Assembly: GCA_024640365.1 (NCBI GenBank)
Contig: JAHEFE010000011.1
Coordinates: forward strand, 1 to 64,000
Source: Woeseiaceae bacterium
GTDB taxonomy: Bacteria > Pseudomonadota > Gammaproteobacteria > Steroidobacterales > Woeseiaceae
Reading direction: 5' to 3'
DNA: 64,000 nucleotides
The notes beneath the pieces were generated by a model that was not told where the DNA came from, searched no databases, and worked only from the letters and a program-made list of their open reading frames with translations. Shown one piece after another: positions 46,157 to 55,804 of the stretch. How positions within the stretch are numbered: position 1 is the stretch's first letter; every line of letters begins with the position of its first letter. The position numbers and the translations under genes were made by a program.

Positions 46157-47185
46157 ATGAATCGCCCAACCCAACCGATCATTGGTGAAGCACCCTCCTT
46201 CCTCGAGATGCTGGAGCATGTGTCACGTGCCGCGCCACTAAACAAGCCGCTTCTGCTGGTCGGTGAGCGAGGAACCGGAAAGGAACTCCTGGCAAGCCGC
46301 CTGCACTTTCTGTCGGGTCGTTGGGAACAACCGCTGGTCAAAGTCAACTGCGCCGCACTCACAGAATCGATCCTTGAATCCGAATTATTTGGCCATGAAG
46401 CTGGTGCCTTCACCGGCGCCCTCAAGCAACATGTTGGTCACTTCGAGCGCGCCGACGGAGGCACGCTAGTGCTAGACGAACTCGCAACTATTCCTTTACG
46501 TATGCAAGAGAAGATTCTGCGGGTCATCGAATACGGTGAGCTACAACGAGTGGGCGGCAGTGACACAATCAACGTGGACGTGCGCATAGTTGGATCTACG
46601 AACGAGGATCTGGAAGGCCTGGTTAACGAGAAGCGCTTTCGAGCTGACTTACTGGATCGTTTGGCGTTCGACGTTATAACCGTGCCGCCGTTGCGCGAAC
46701 GTCTGGAGGATATCCTGCCCCTGGCCTACGCATTTGCGGTGAATATGGCAAGTGAGTTGAAGCAGGAGTTCTTTGCGGGTTTTAGCGCGAGAGCTGCGTC
46801 TGCGCTGCTCCGCTATAGCTGGCCCGGCAATGTACGGGAGCTTAAGAACACAGTGGAAAGGTCCGTGTACAAAGCCAAGCGTGCCGATAAACAGATAAAC
46901 GAGATTTCCTTTGATCCGTTTGCATCGCCGTATCGGCTGACGAGCGCGCCCGCAGCAAGCAAAGACGTAACCCAATTGCCGAAAAAAGTAGCTGGCCCGC
47001 AATTCCCGATCAACCTTGAACGGCTAGTTTCCCAGAATGAAAAAGAATTAATTGGGGCAGCACTTGAAAAATCTCGCTACAACCAGCGTCTAGCGGCCAA
47101 CTTGTTGGGGCTTAGCTATAATCAGTTACGTAGCCGCATTAAGAAATATCAGCTGGCCACAAACGCGGCGGCAAGACCTCAATAG
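46157..47185 (+). CDS. pspF: Sigma-54-dependent activator of the phage shock operon
   Basis: A 342-residue bacterial enhancer-binding protein without a receiver domain, as usual for PspF. The AAA+ domain (about 5-235) has Walker A GERGTGKE, the sigma-54 contact loop GAFTGA (83-88) and Walker B GGTLVLDE. The C-terminal Fis-type helix-turn-helix (about 290-335) includes NQRLAANLLGLSYNQLRSRI. It activates the divergent pspA operon and is inhibited by PspA. The linker of about 50 residues is longer than in E. coli. Confidence 0.95.
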   Translation: MNRPTQPIIGEAPSFLEMLEHVSRAAPLNKPLLLVGERGTGKELLASRLHFLSGRWEQPLVKVNCAALTESILESELFGHEAGAFTGALKQHVGHFERADGGTLVLDELATIPLRMQEKILRVIEYGELQRVGGSDTINVDVRIVGSTNEDLEGLVNEKRFRADLLDRLAFDVITVPPLRERLEDILPLAYAFAVNMASELKQEFFAGFSARAASALLRYSWPGNVRELKNTVERSVYKAKRADKQINEISFDPFASPYRLTSAPAASKDVTQLPKKVAGPQFPINLERLVSQNEKELIGAALEKSRYNQRLAANLLGLSYNQLRSRIKKYQLATNAAARPQ

Positions 47186-47222
47186 CAGTCAATGATAGCA
47201 AATTTTTTTTGCGGCCCGCTAA

Positions 47223-48149
47223 TTAGCTGTCATCGCGGTAACGGCGCACATAAATTGCCGCTGCGACGAACAAGCCACACACCATTAACCCAAGATATAA
47301 CCCCGAGTCAGTCATAAAACCCATGATATCCAAGTGGCTAAGCAGATTGACAGAATCAATTTGCTGACCAAGAGATTGCGGATCTTCCACCATATTCTTG
47401 ATGCTGGCCCAATCTTCTGCCTTTACCAGCGGCATATCCCGCATGCGCCCCTGGATAGCCGTAAAGAACAAATGAGATCCAAAAAACAGCCTCTCAAGCA
47501 TCGGCAGCATTACCAACGGCACAAATGCCATCAATAACGGATTGCGCTTTACAAAACCGGACACGAACAGATACCAACCTACAAATGGCGCAGACCATAT
47601 TGCTGAGGCTATGGCCAGGTAAGCAGTTGCCACCCACACCTGGAACAATGGTGCGGGCTGCCAGATAAGGAGCCAAGGACTGGCGTTGCGCGCCATCAGC
47701 CAGCCGCTGGAAATCAGCATTACGATTATCTGAGTCATTGCGATGATCAATACTGTTACCAGCGGAATCAGAACAATTGCCGTAAGCAACTTCGAAATAA
47801 CGGCGTCAGCGTCCGTTACAGGCAAAGAACGCCAGAAAAGAATGCTTCGATCCTTGCGCTCTGCATATAACGCATCCAGTGAATAGAACGTAATCAGGAT
47901 AGCCATAGGTATCAGGAAAAACGGCAGGGTGCCCGCCAGCAATCCGGTTACGGCAGCAGCTCTATGAACCTCCCCCAGATTGGTCACACCGAGCAAAGCC
48001 AAGTCGGCAATGTCGTCGTTAACAACCAGGGTCAGGGAGCCCGTTAGTGCGCCAAGGCTTACCAGCAACGCAATGACTAGCGGCGTAACGTAAATCGAAC
48101 GATGCTCCCAGACTTCGCGCTGCAACAGAGCAATTTGGTTTCTGATCAT
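47223..48149 (-). CDS. ABC-2 type transporter permease
   Basis: A 308-residue integral membrane protein with about six hydrophobic segments and the ABC-2 pattern, including a large N-terminal extracytoplasmic loop. It overlaps the ATPase gene by ATGA (48146-48149). With that ATPase it forms an exporter whose substrate is unknown; GntR/YtrA-controlled pairs of this kind usually respond to cell-envelope stress or antibiotics. Confidence 0.88.
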   Translation of the reverse strand: MIRNQIALLQREVWEHRSIYVTPLVIALLVSLGALTGSLTLVVNDDIADLALLGVTNLGEVHRAAAVTGLLAGTLPFFLIPMAILITFYSLDALYAERKDRSILFWRSLPVTDADAVISKLLTAIVLIPLVTVLIIAMTQIIVMLISSGWLMARNASPWLLIWQPAPLFQVWVATAYLAIASAIWSAPFVGWYLFVSGFVKRNPLLMAFVPLVMLPMLERLFFGSHLFFTAIQGRMRDMPLVKAEDWASIKNMVEDPQSLGQQIDSVNLLSHLDIMGFMTDSGLYLGLMVCGLFVAAAIYVRRYRDDS

Positions 48150-49003
48150 GCCGCCGCTCCTTTAACTTTCGCCACGAACAGATCCGCAATCGCGGGTGTC
48201 CGCAATTCGCCAAACTCCGTCAACATTGATCGTTCAACGCCTTCAAACGTCATTATCTTTTTGCCGAAAACATCGTGTTCGAAAATAGGTCGGAAGCGAC
48301 GCGCTGCTTCAGCCTTCTCACCACTCGCCATAAGCTCGACGAATTGAGCAGGCAAATCTTCCATTTTCGCGTCCAGAACCAGACGACCATTGTTAATGAA
48401 CATTACATCTGTCAATAGGTTTTCGATTTCTTCAACCTGATGCGTGGTAATTAGAATAGTTTTCTCGCCATCGAAATAGTCGCTCAGAATATTGCTGTAA
48501 AATTCTTTTCGAAAAATAATATCAAGCCCAATGGTTGGCTCATCAAGCACCAGGAATTTCGCGTCAATAGCAATGATAATTGAGAGGTGTAGCTGGGTGA
48601 CCATTCCCTTGGACAACTCACGAACCTTCGCTCCGGGAGTTACTTTAGTGTCAAGTAACAAGCGCTCCGCCTTGGAACGTGAAAAGTTTGGATGGATGGT
48701 TTCTATAAAGTCGAGTAGCTGAGAAACCTTGATCCAACGAGGTAACACCGCAACATCAGCGATAAAACAAATGTTCTGCATTAACTCTTTACGTTGTTTG
48801 AATGGATCCAAACCGAGCACGGATAGTTCGCCCTCGCAATCGGTCAGGCCCAGGATCGCTTTGAGAAGGGTTGTTTTACCTGCACCGTTTGGTCCAATGA
48901 GGCCACTGATTTTGCCAGAGTCAATTTGAAAACTGACATTATCAACGGCATTAACACTGCCAAAGGACTTACAGATATTTTTGGCACTAACGATAACGCT
49001 CAT
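48146..49003 (-). CDS. ABC transporter ATP-binding protein
   Basis: A 285-residue ATPase with Walker A GPNGAGKTT, Walker B FLVLDEP and H-loop TTHQ. The signature is LSKGM instead of LSGGQ, which is common in the YtrB-like group tied to GntR repressors. The C-terminal extension of about 70 residues has no recognised domain. It is the third gene of the operon and overlaps both neighbours. Confidence 0.9.
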   Translation of the reverse strand: MSVIVSAKNICKSFGSVNAVDNVSFQIDSGKISGLIGPNGAGKTTLLKAILGLTDCEGELSVLGLDPFKQRKELMQNICFIADVAVLPRWIKVSQLLDFIETIHPNFSRSKAERLLLDTKVTPGAKVRELSKGMVTQLHLSIIIAIDAKFLVLDEPTIGLDIIFRKEFYSNILSDYFDGEKTILITTHQVEEIENLLTDVMFINNGRLVLDAKMEDLPAQFVELMASGEKAEAARRFRPIFEHDVFGKKIMTFEGVERSMLTEFGELRTPAIADLFVAKVKGAAA

Positions 49004-49401
49004 TCAGAGCCTCCTTCGCTGTCCGCTGAGTCCTCAGCTCCAAGCAAATCCGCCGGCTCCAAACCAAGTCGTTTTATGGTCGCCTGAATTTCGGGCCACT
49101 CCTGGTCAATAAATCGACTGCGCTCATCTTTAAGTAACTGCCTAAATGCACCGTCCGTAACAAACATACCGAGGCCCCGCCTCTTCTCGACCAGCCCCTC
49201 GTCAACCAACTCCTGGTAGCCCTTTAAAACGGTCAAGGGATTAAGACGATAATCGGCGGCGACATTCCTTACGGACGGCAAAGCATCGCCATCCTTAAGA
49301 ATGCGCTCCAGAATCATCGCGACAACTCGATCACGCAGCTGCCGGTAAATCGGCAGGTTATCGCTCCATTGTTCATCCATTGACTGTCCAATACTCGACA
49401 T
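49000..49401 (-). CDS. GntR-family repressor, YtrA subfamily
   Basis: A 133-residue winged-helix protein: the DNA-binding domain (about 15-85) has IYRQLRDRV and the recognition segment LPSVRNVAADYRLNPLTV, then a short C-terminal dimerisation helix as in the YtrA group. It probably represses its own ABC transporter operon by binding the palindrome at 49898-49919. The gene ends in ATGA shared with the ATPase start. Confidence 0.9.
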   Translation of the reverse strand: MSSIGQSMDEQWSDNLPIYRQLRDRVVAMILERILKDGDALPSVRNVAADYRLNPLTVLKGYQELVDEGLVEKRRGLGMFVTDGAFRQLLKDERSRFIDQEWPEIQATIKRLGLEPADLLGAEDSADSEGGSE

Positions 49402-49531
49402 AAGGCTGGCTCATAATGCGTTCGTGGTCTGAAAAATTCAAAATAAATGTTGTTCGTACAGATTTCACCAGCTGCGATGATGCTACGTCTTAAGCTCTGA
49501 CCATCTGGCTCCGTGGTTTACCATAGTTTGA

Positions 49532-49843
49532 TCAGGGGCGCGCCTCATTAACAAGAGCGCTAATCACGTTCTCTGCAATCCGCTTTTGAACCTTCGCGTC
49601 ATCCCATCCTTGTAATTGAATGCCAATAGCCAGCCCGTTATCGCCATAGCCAGCGTCTGACTGTTGAGGACTCTCGGAAGTTACTTCTGTCGCAGGCATA
49701 CCGTGTTCCAGGGTCGACATACTCCACTGCGAACCGACAGAGTCCGTGGTACCGGCATGAGCGGCGACAAAAGCAATAACTAACAAAGCCAATACGGACA
49801 CACCCAGCCAACTGTCCAAGTTTTCCAATAACTGCCTGTTCAT
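49532..49843 (-). CDS. Small single-pass membrane protein, first gene of the GntR-ABC operon
   Basis: A 103-residue protein with one membrane segment (about 15-32) and an acidic, Ser-rich outer part ending in a helix. AAGGAG lies about 7 bp before ATG 49841-49843. No family recognised. It leads the GntR-ABC genes and, being just after the operator, is likely repressed with them. Confidence 0.7.
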   Translation of the reverse strand: MNRQLLENLDSWLGVSVLALLVIAFVAAHAGTTDSVGSQWSMSTLEHGMPATEVTSESPQQSDAGYGDNGLAIGIQLQGWDDAKVQKRIAENVISALVNEARP

Positions 49844-49897
49844 CAGTGGTCTCCTTGCAGGCTTTAGCGCCCATGCGACCGTTTTAATAGTGACGTA

Positions 49898-49919
49898 GTG
49901 TTATAGTTGACTATAACAC
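49898..49919. promoter_or_regulatory. Perfect palindrome, candidate GntR/YtrA operator
   Basis: Ten-base arms GTGTTATAGT and ACTATAACAC with a 2-base centre. The GT...AC ends and TA-rich core fit GntR-type operators. It overlaps the -10 of the predicted promoter of the GntR-ABC operon. Confidence 0.65.
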
Positions 49920-49937
49920 CTAAAACAATATTTACAA
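49910..49937 (-). promoter_or_regulatory. Predicted sigma-70 promoter of the GntR-ABC operon
   Basis: On the minus strand TTGTAA (-35, 49932-49937) and TATAGT (-10, 49910-49915) are 16 bp apart. The palindrome covers the -10, so repressor binding would exclude polymerase. Confidence 0.5.
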
Positions 49938-50134
49938 GTCCTTCTGTATAAATCAACAATATTGGCCGAGAAAACGGCTCAAATTGGCTTAAATAGGTGT
50001 ATTCCGCAGTAAATTTTCCGGCCAAAACGGCCCTTAAATGGTGCCTGAAAATGTTACCAGTGGTAAAATCTTGCGCTGCAACATCAGAATCCTTTCCAAT
50101 ATTTCATGCAGTCACTGCTGCCAGGACTTCAATA

Positions 50135-51112
50135 ATGAAAACACCCGTGCGCGTCACTATTACCGGTGCTGCCGGCCAAATCGGCTATCAGCTCGCATTC
50201 CGTATTGCCTCAGGACAGATGCTCGGAGCCGATCAACCGGTCATTCTTCAGCTCTTGGAAATAGCTCCTGCACTGCCAGCATTAAATGGTGTGCAAATGG
50301 AGCTCAACGATTGCGCGTTTCCGACATTAGCCGGCATTGTTGCAACTGACGATCCCAACGTAGCTTTTAAAGATACCGATTTCGCCCTGCTCGTAGGTGC
50401 ACAACCACGCGGACCAGGCATGGAGCGCAGCGACCTCTTGCAGGCGAACGCCAAAATTTTCTCGGTCCAGGGCAAAGCGATGAATAAGCATGCCCGTCGC
50501 GACGTTCGCGTACTGGTGGTGGGCAACCCGGCCAACACGAATGCTTTAATTGCACAATCCAATGCGCCTGATCTTGATCCCGCAAACTTCACAGCGATGA
50601 CCAGGCTGGATCACAATCGAGCATTAGCTCAGCTAGCCAGCAAACTGTCATGTCATGTCACCGACATTCGGCAAATGGCAATCTGGGGAAATCACTCCGC
50701 GACGCAGTATCCGGACATAAGTCATGCCGAAGTGCGTGGCAAGGCCGCCACAACACTGGTGGACAAGCCGTGGCTGACAGATACCTTTATCCCAACGGTG
50801 CAACAACGAGGCGCTGCGATCATTAAGGCACGTGGAGCGTCATCCGCCGCATCTGCTGCATCGGCAGCGATCGACCACATGCGCGACTGGGCACTCGGTT
50901 CGCCGGCCAATGACTGGGTTAGCATGGCCGTTCCCGCAGATGGCAGTTACGGCATTTCGGAAGGCGTCATTTACTCGTTCCCGGTTCGCTGCAAGGGCGG
51001 TAAGTATGAAATTATCCAGGGCCTTGATATCAGTGACTTCAGCCGCAAACGCATGGATGCGACGGCCGCTGAATTGCGTGAAGAACGCGCAGCAATCGAA
51101 GAGTTGCTGTAA
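50135..51112 (+). CDS. mdh: Malate dehydrogenase
   Basis: Oxidises malate to oxaloacetate with NAD+ in the TCA cycle. The 325-residue product starts at ATG 50135, the first residue of [18 protein letters not shown]; the frame is open from 49997 but that extension is not protein-like. NAD motif GAAGQIG, substrate Arg residues in [15 protein letters not shown], and catalytic His in [12 protein letters not shown]. This is the non-E. coli, cytosolic-type Mdh found in many proteobacteria. A strong hairpin follows the stop. Confidence 0.95.
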   Translation: MKTPVRVTITGAAGQIGYQLAFRIASGQMLGADQPVILQLLEIAPALPALNGVQMELNDCAFPTLAGIVATDDPNVAFKDTDFALLVGAQPRGPGMERSDLLQANAKIFSVQGKAMNKHARRDVRVLVVGNPANTNALIAQSNAPDLDPANFTAMTRLDHNRALAQLASKLSCHVTDIRQMAIWGNHSATQYPDISHAEVRGKAATTLVDKPWLTDTFIPTVQQRGAAIIKARGASSAASAASAAIDHMRDWALGSPANDWVSMAVPADGSYGISEGVIYSFPVRCKGGKYEIIQGLDISDFSRKRMDATAAELREERAAIEELL

Positions 51113-51126
51113 GAGCTAGGGATATC

Positions 51127-51154
51127 ACCACAGGGCGGTACGCCGTCCTGTGGT
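51127..51154 (+). other. Strong stem-loop with UACG tetraloop after mdh
   Basis: Twelve-base arms (one G-U pair) close on the very stable tetraloop TACG, 14 bp after the mdh stop. There is no T-run downstream. It may terminate transcription inefficiently or protect the mdh mRNA. Confidence 0.55.
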
Positions 51155-51260
51155 ATCAGCTATACGCGAGTGCTAGTCTTTAGGCGCTTACGTAGATCCG
51201 TGCTTTTAGGGGGAGCATGGCAGATCAATAACTTCGCCAATCGCTATTGAGGAAGATACC

Positions 51261-53807
51261 GTGCTTGCCACCTTTATGATCAGTCTGTTTTGGTTCCTGT
51301 TGTTTTTCGGCGGCGCAATTTACCTCGCGTACCGGCGAATTGACCTCCTCACATCGACAATCGCAGCCGGCGCGGCAATAGCCGTATACACATATTATGG
51401 CCACGGCCCATGGCTATGGAAGTTATTTCTCTGGGTTCTTTTCGCCGCACTTCTGCTTCCGAATTTCCGTGATTTCCGCCGTGTAAAAATAACGAAAAAG
51501 TTATTGGACGTGTACCGCGGCATGCTGCCTAAAATGTCGGATACCGAACGCGAAGCCCTGGAAGCAGGCAGCGTTTGGTGGGACGGTGAGTTATTTTCTG
51601 GCAAACCGGACTGGAATCTACTGGTAAAGCAACCAGCTCCATTGTTATCAGACGAAGAACAAGCCTTCATCGACGGCCCCTGCGAAGAGCTCTGCAGCAT
51701 GCTGCACGACTGGGAAGTATCACACGAACTTCATGACTTGCCCGAATCTGTCTGGGCGTTCATCAAAGAGAAAAGATTCTTCGCCCTGATCATTCCGAAA
51801 AAATACGGCGGTCTCGAATTTTCGGCTTACGCCAATGCAATGATCATTACGAAACTCGCCAGCCGCAGTGCGATAGCATCCAGCACCGTTGGCGTACCCA
51901 ACTCCCTGGGGCCGGCAGAGTTACTTTTACATTACGGAACTGAAGATCAAAAAGATCATTATTTGCCCGGACTCGCCAGTGGCGCAGAAATTCCATGTTT
52001 TGCATTAACGTCGCCGCAAGCCGGATCTGACGCCGCTGCTCTTATCGACAACGGCGTAGTTTGCAAAGGCAACTGGGAAGGCAAAGAGATTATCGGCATT
52101 CGGCTAAACTGGGATAAGCGCTATATAACGCTGGCCCCTGTCGCCACGGTACTCGGCCTGGCATTCAAACTCTATGATCCGGAACGCTTGATTGGCGATC
52201 AGGAGGAATACGGAATTACTGCCGCGCTGATACCAACCAAGACGAGAGGCGTCACTATCGGCCGGCGCCATAACCCGCTATCTATAGCCTTCCTCAATGG
52301 TCCAACTACCGGCAAAGATGTATTCGTGCCCCTCGACTTCATTATCGGAGGACAGGAAAATGCCGGCAAGGGTTGGAAAATGTTAGTCGAACTGCTCTCT
52401 GTTGGTCGAGCCATTACACTGCCGTCATCGGGCTGTGGCGGCGGTCAGGCCGCTACTTACGCAACGGGGGCATATGCCCAGTTACGTCGGCAATTCAATA
52501 CTCCTATCGCCAACTTTGATGGCGTTGGTGACGCCCTGACACGTATCGCCGGACATACTTACATTATGAACGCAGCCGTGTCGGTTACGTCCAATGCGAT
52601 AGACCAAGGTGAAAAGCCCGCCGTACCAGCGGCCATTCTCAAATACCACTGCACTGAAATGGCACGCAAAGTCGCAATCGACGCCATGGACATACATGGT
52701 GGCAAGGGAGTCATGCTTGGGCCAAAAAATTACCTGGGCCGCGGCTACATGGCAGCGCCGATTGCGATTACAGTCGAAGGGGCTAACATCCTGACTCGCA
52801 GCCTGATCATATTTGGGCAGGGCGCAATTCGTTGCCACCCATTTGTACTGCGCGAACTTGAGGCGGCGCAAGACGAGAACACCGAACGGGGCCTGGCGGA
52901 ATTTGACAGTGCATTATTCGGGCATGTCGGATACGCCGTTAGCAACATGGCTCGCGCATTCTGGCTGGCGCTCACCCACGCCAAGTTCAGCGAAGTACCT
53001 TTAAACACACCAACTCGTCGCTACTACCAGAACATCAATCGCTATAGCGCAGCTTTTGCACTCGCAACGGATTTCGCCATGCTGACGCTTGGCGGCAAAC
53101 TGAAGCAAAAAGAACTGTTGTCGGCGCGCCTTGGGGATGTGCTCAGTTCAATGTATCTCGCCTCGTCAGTTCTCAAGCATTTCGAAAATCAAGGGCGCAA
53201 AGCGGCCGACCTGCCGTTGGTTGAATGGGCTATTCGCACACTCATGTATCAGGCTCAGGAACAACTGCACAGTTTTCTGCGCAACTTCCCGAACCGACCT
53301 GTAGCCATTTTTCTTCGCTTCTTGATATTCCCTCGCGGCAGGACCTATTCAGCTCCAACCGACAGGTTGGTTGGTAAGATTGTTGACCTGGTTACGCAAC
53401 CCTCCGAAGCCCGTGAGAGGCTCAGCGCACAGGCGTATACGACTATCGAACCAGGCAATCCTCTGGGCTTGCTTCAAGAAGCGCTGGTTCTTGGCGAAGT
53501 CATTGAACCGCTGCGCCAAAAGCTGCGCCAGGCCCACAAGGAAGGACTCGTTAAGGCAGAATATTTGCCGTACCAGGTTGAGCAAGCCAAAAACGCGGAA
53601 ATCATTTCCGCACATGAAGCCGACCAATTGTTGCAATTTCACGAAAAAGTACTGGCCATTACAGCCGTTGACGATTTCGATATGAACGAATTTCGTAAAC
53701 GCGTCGAAGAACCGAAAAGAGCGTCCCCCAAGAAGAAAGCGACCGCCAAAAGCCCTCCAAAGAAACGAGCCTCGAGTAAAGCCGTGAAAGAACCAAGCTC
53801 GGAATAA
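51261..53807 (+). CDS. fadE: Acyl-CoA dehydrogenase, FadE type
   Basis: The first dehydrogenation of fatty-acid beta-oxidation. The 848-residue protein has the E. coli FadE layout: two N-terminal membrane segments (about 3-50), the acyl-CoA dehydrogenase core with the TSPQAGSDAA FAD loop and AMDIHGGKGVMLG, and the DUF1974 C-terminal part. GTG 51261 follows GAGGAAG. A Lys/Ala/Pro-rich tail of about 30 residues (PKKKATAKSPPKKRASSK) is not part of the usual enzyme. It lies 10 bp before the DUF3667 gene. Confidence 0.93.
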   Translation: MLATFMISLFWFLLFFGGAIYLAYRRIDLLTSTIAAGAAIAVYTYYGHGPWLWKLFLWVLFAALLLPNFRDFRRVKITKKLLDVYRGMLPKMSDTEREALEAGSVWWDGELFSGKPDWNLLVKQPAPLLSDEEQAFIDGPCEELCSMLHDWEVSHELHDLPESVWAFIKEKRFFALIIPKKYGGLEFSAYANAMIITKLASRSAIASSTVGVPNSLGPAELLLHYGTEDQKDHYLPGLASGAEIPCFALTSPQAGSDAAALIDNGVVCKGNWEGKEIIGIRLNWDKRYITLAPVATVLGLAFKLYDPERLIGDQEEYGITAALIPTKTRGVTIGRRHNPLSIAFLNGPTTGKDVFVPLDFIIGGQENAGKGWKMLVELLSVGRAITLPSSGCGGGQAATYATGAYAQLRRQFNTPIANFDGVGDALTRIAGHTYIMNAAVSVTSNAIDQGEKPAVPAAILKYHCTEMARKVAIDAMDIHGGKGVMLGPKNYLGRGYMAAPIAITVEGANILTRSLIIFGQGAIRCHPFVLRELEAAQDENTERGLAEFDSALFGHVGYAVSNMARAFWLALTHAKFSEVPLNTPTRRYYQNINRYSAAFALATDFAMLTLGGKLKQKELLSARLGDVLSSMYLASSVLKHFENQGRKAADLPLVEWAIRTLMYQAQEQLHSFLRNFPNRPVAIFLRFLIFPRGRTYSAPTDRLVGKIVDLVTQPSEARERLSAQAYTTIEPGNPLGLLQEALVLGEVIEPLRQKLRQAHKEGLVKAEYLPYQVEQAKNAEIISAHEADQLLQFHEKVLAITAVDDFDMNEFRKRVEEPKRASPKKKATAKSPPKKRASSKAVKEPSSE

Positions 53808-53817
53808 TCAGGCAATC

Positions 53818-55221
53818 ATGAAAGAGCGGGCGGGGCTAATTTATGAAGTCACTCTGGACGTTGATTCGGAAATCATCGCAGAGTTTGATTTATGGTTGGC
53901 CAGTCATGTTGGCGATATGCTCGACCTCAATGCATTCCGAGATGCACAGGTGCTGGAGAGTGAAAGTGGCGAACCTGGGAAGCTAAGACGCGTTGTTCAT
54001 TATTTTCCGATTAGCGAAGATGCTCTTCAGAATTATTTCGCGACTGACGCTTCGGCAATGCGCCAGGCAGGTGTAGACCGGTTCAACCACAAGTTTAGTG
54101 CACAGCGACGCATCCTCAAAGACACCGAACTTCCCACGGGTGCATCTCCACCGCGCCAGAATTGTCTTAACTGCGGCGTTACGCTGACTGGGCAATACTG
54201 CGGTAATTGTGGCCAACGCGCACGCAGCCGTCTGATTAGCATCTGGCAATTAAGCCGAGAAGCATTTGGCGACATATTCGAAATCGACTCTCGCGTCTGG
54301 CAAACACTGATTCCGCTGCTGCTTAAACCGGGCGAACTGACCAGTTGCTATTTGCAGGGAAAGCGCGCGCGATATATGCCGCCATTTCGCATGTATATCG
54401 TCTTGAGTGTTGTTTTCTTTCTGGTTGCATTTTTCGACCCCAGTGAGAAATTCGGCTCTTTTTATCCTCCGGCAGCAAATCCTCCAGTTGCCGATCAGAC
54501 AGATCAGGCCAAGCAGAAGGCGGCAATCGACGCAGCCATCGCCGAGCTCAGGGAAGAAGGCTTGAAAAATTCGGACAAGATGTCCGCCATAATTGCGGAT
54601 TCGCCGGATGACTTGCAAAACACTGAGTCGAAGAGCAGTGCGAAATCGAATGTTCGGCGAATCCAGAATGAGCTCGGGAAAATTGAGTCAGATACGCAAT
54701 TAAAATCCGATTGCGATGTCAGCGAATATGACGAAGCGCCGGATTGGGTAAAAACTGCGCTACCGCGGAATCGCTTGATCCAAATTTGTGAGCGCATCAC
54801 CGGGGATGACGGCAAGTCACTACTGGCTGGCTTGCTGGACAACGTCCCGGCTTTCTTGATCGTATTCCTGCCCATACTCGCACTTGTCATGAAGGCACTG
54901 TATCCATTATCCAAACGGTATTACGTCGAACATCTGCTCTTCGTAGTCCATTTGCACGCCTTCTTTTTCCTGCTGTTAACGCTGCAAATTATTTTTTCGC
55001 GAGTTGCCACTAGTCTTGCGTTCCCTGATCTGGTTTCGGGACTGGCTACGGCGGGTGTGTCGATCTATATCCCCATCTACCTGTATAAAGGGATGCGCAA
55101 GGTATATGGTCAAAGCCGTGTGATAACGATTGGAAAATTTATGATTTTGTCCACGTCGTATGTAACGGGCTTTGTAGTCATGCTGACCATTGCCTTGTTG
55201 TTTACGGCAATTTCATTGTAG
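53818..55221 (+). CDS. DUF4286-DUF3667 fusion membrane protein
   Basis: A 467-residue protein in two parts. Residues about 5-95 look like the soluble DUF4286 domain (YEVTLDVDSEIIAEFDLWL is its start). From about 118 a zinc ribbon CLNCGVTLTGQYCGNCGQ leads into the DUF3667 helical membrane region, with hydrophobic segments near 195, 345, 380, 405 and 450. A disordered acidic stretch lies at 215-300. Function is unknown. It follows fadE by 10 bp. Confidence 0.82.
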   Translation: MKERAGLIYEVTLDVDSEIIAEFDLWLASHVGDMLDLNAFRDAQVLESESGEPGKLRRVVHYFPISEDALQNYFATDASAMRQAGVDRFNHKFSAQRRILKDTELPTGASPPRQNCLNCGVTLTGQYCGNCGQRARSRLISIWQLSREAFGDIFEIDSRVWQTLIPLLLKPGELTSCYLQGKRARYMPPFRMYIVLSVVFFLVAFFDPSEKFGSFYPPAANPPVADQTDQAKQKAAIDAAIAELREEGLKNSDKMSAIIADSPDDLQNTESKSSAKSNVRRIQNELGKIESDTQLKSDCDVSEYDEAPDWVKTALPRNRLIQICERITGDDGKSLLAGLLDNVPAFLIVFLPILALVMKALYPLSKRYYVEHLLFVVHLHAFFFLLLTLQIIFSRVATSLAFPDLVSGLATAGVSIYIPIYLYKGMRKVYGQSRVITIGKFMILSTSYVTGFVVMLTIALLFTAISL

Positions 55222-55269
55222 TTAGAGTGCGCTCGCGAGGCGCAGTAAATCCACAAAAGAGGCCTGATA

Positions 55270-55761
55270 ATGAAAGTAACCACTACGAATCTGATCGTCA
55301 CCGGCATCACCCTGATCAGCTTGCTTGGCGCATGTAGCAAGGACGAGGCACCTCCGGCGGTGGTCGCTGAGACGGAACAACAACCTGCTGCAGCGGTAAT
55401 GGTTGCTCGCACCCCGTCACCAGCCGGTGCGAAGGTATTCATTATCACCCCTGCAGATGGCGCAGTTATGTCCAGTCCGGTTCTGGTCGAGTTCGGAGTA
55501 GAGGGCATGGCCATTGTACCTGCGGGCACGGTGCACCCTGCTGCAGGGCACCATCACTTGCTCGTCGATACCGATATTCCCGCTCTGGACCAGCCCATCC
55601 CTAAAGATGCCAATCATATTCACTTCGGTGATGGCAGCGCATCTGTTGAACTAAATCTGCAACCCGGAGTGCATACTTTGCAGTTACTACTTGCCGATTA
55701 CGCTCATATTCCGCATGATCCGCCTGTAATCTCCGAAAAAATTTCGATAACGATTCAATAA
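55270..55761 (+). CDS. DUF4399 lipoprotein
   Basis: A 163-residue lipoprotein (lipobox LLGAC, Cys22) with a DUF4399 domain: FIITPADGAVMSSPVLVEF, then HHHLLVD, HIHFGDG and HTLQLLLADYAHIPHDPP. The repeated histidines suggest metal binding. GAGG precedes ATG 55270. Function unknown. Confidence 0.88.
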   Translation: MKVTTTNLIVTGITLISLLGACSKDEAPPAVVAETEQQPAAAVMVARTPSPAGAKVFIITPADGAVMSSPVLVEFGVEGMAIVPAGTVHPAAGHHHLLVDTDIPALDQPIPKDANHIHFGDGSASVELNLQPGVHTLQLLLADYAHIPHDPPVISEKISITIQ

Positions 55762-55804
55762 GCTGCTTGAGCATAGCCGCGGTCGCTACTAAAATCGCAT
55801 GACT

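Noticed and set aside
47186-47222. T-rich stretch after pspF as a terminator
   Set aside because: The potential stem (GCAAA/TTTGC) is too short and is part of the T-run itself.
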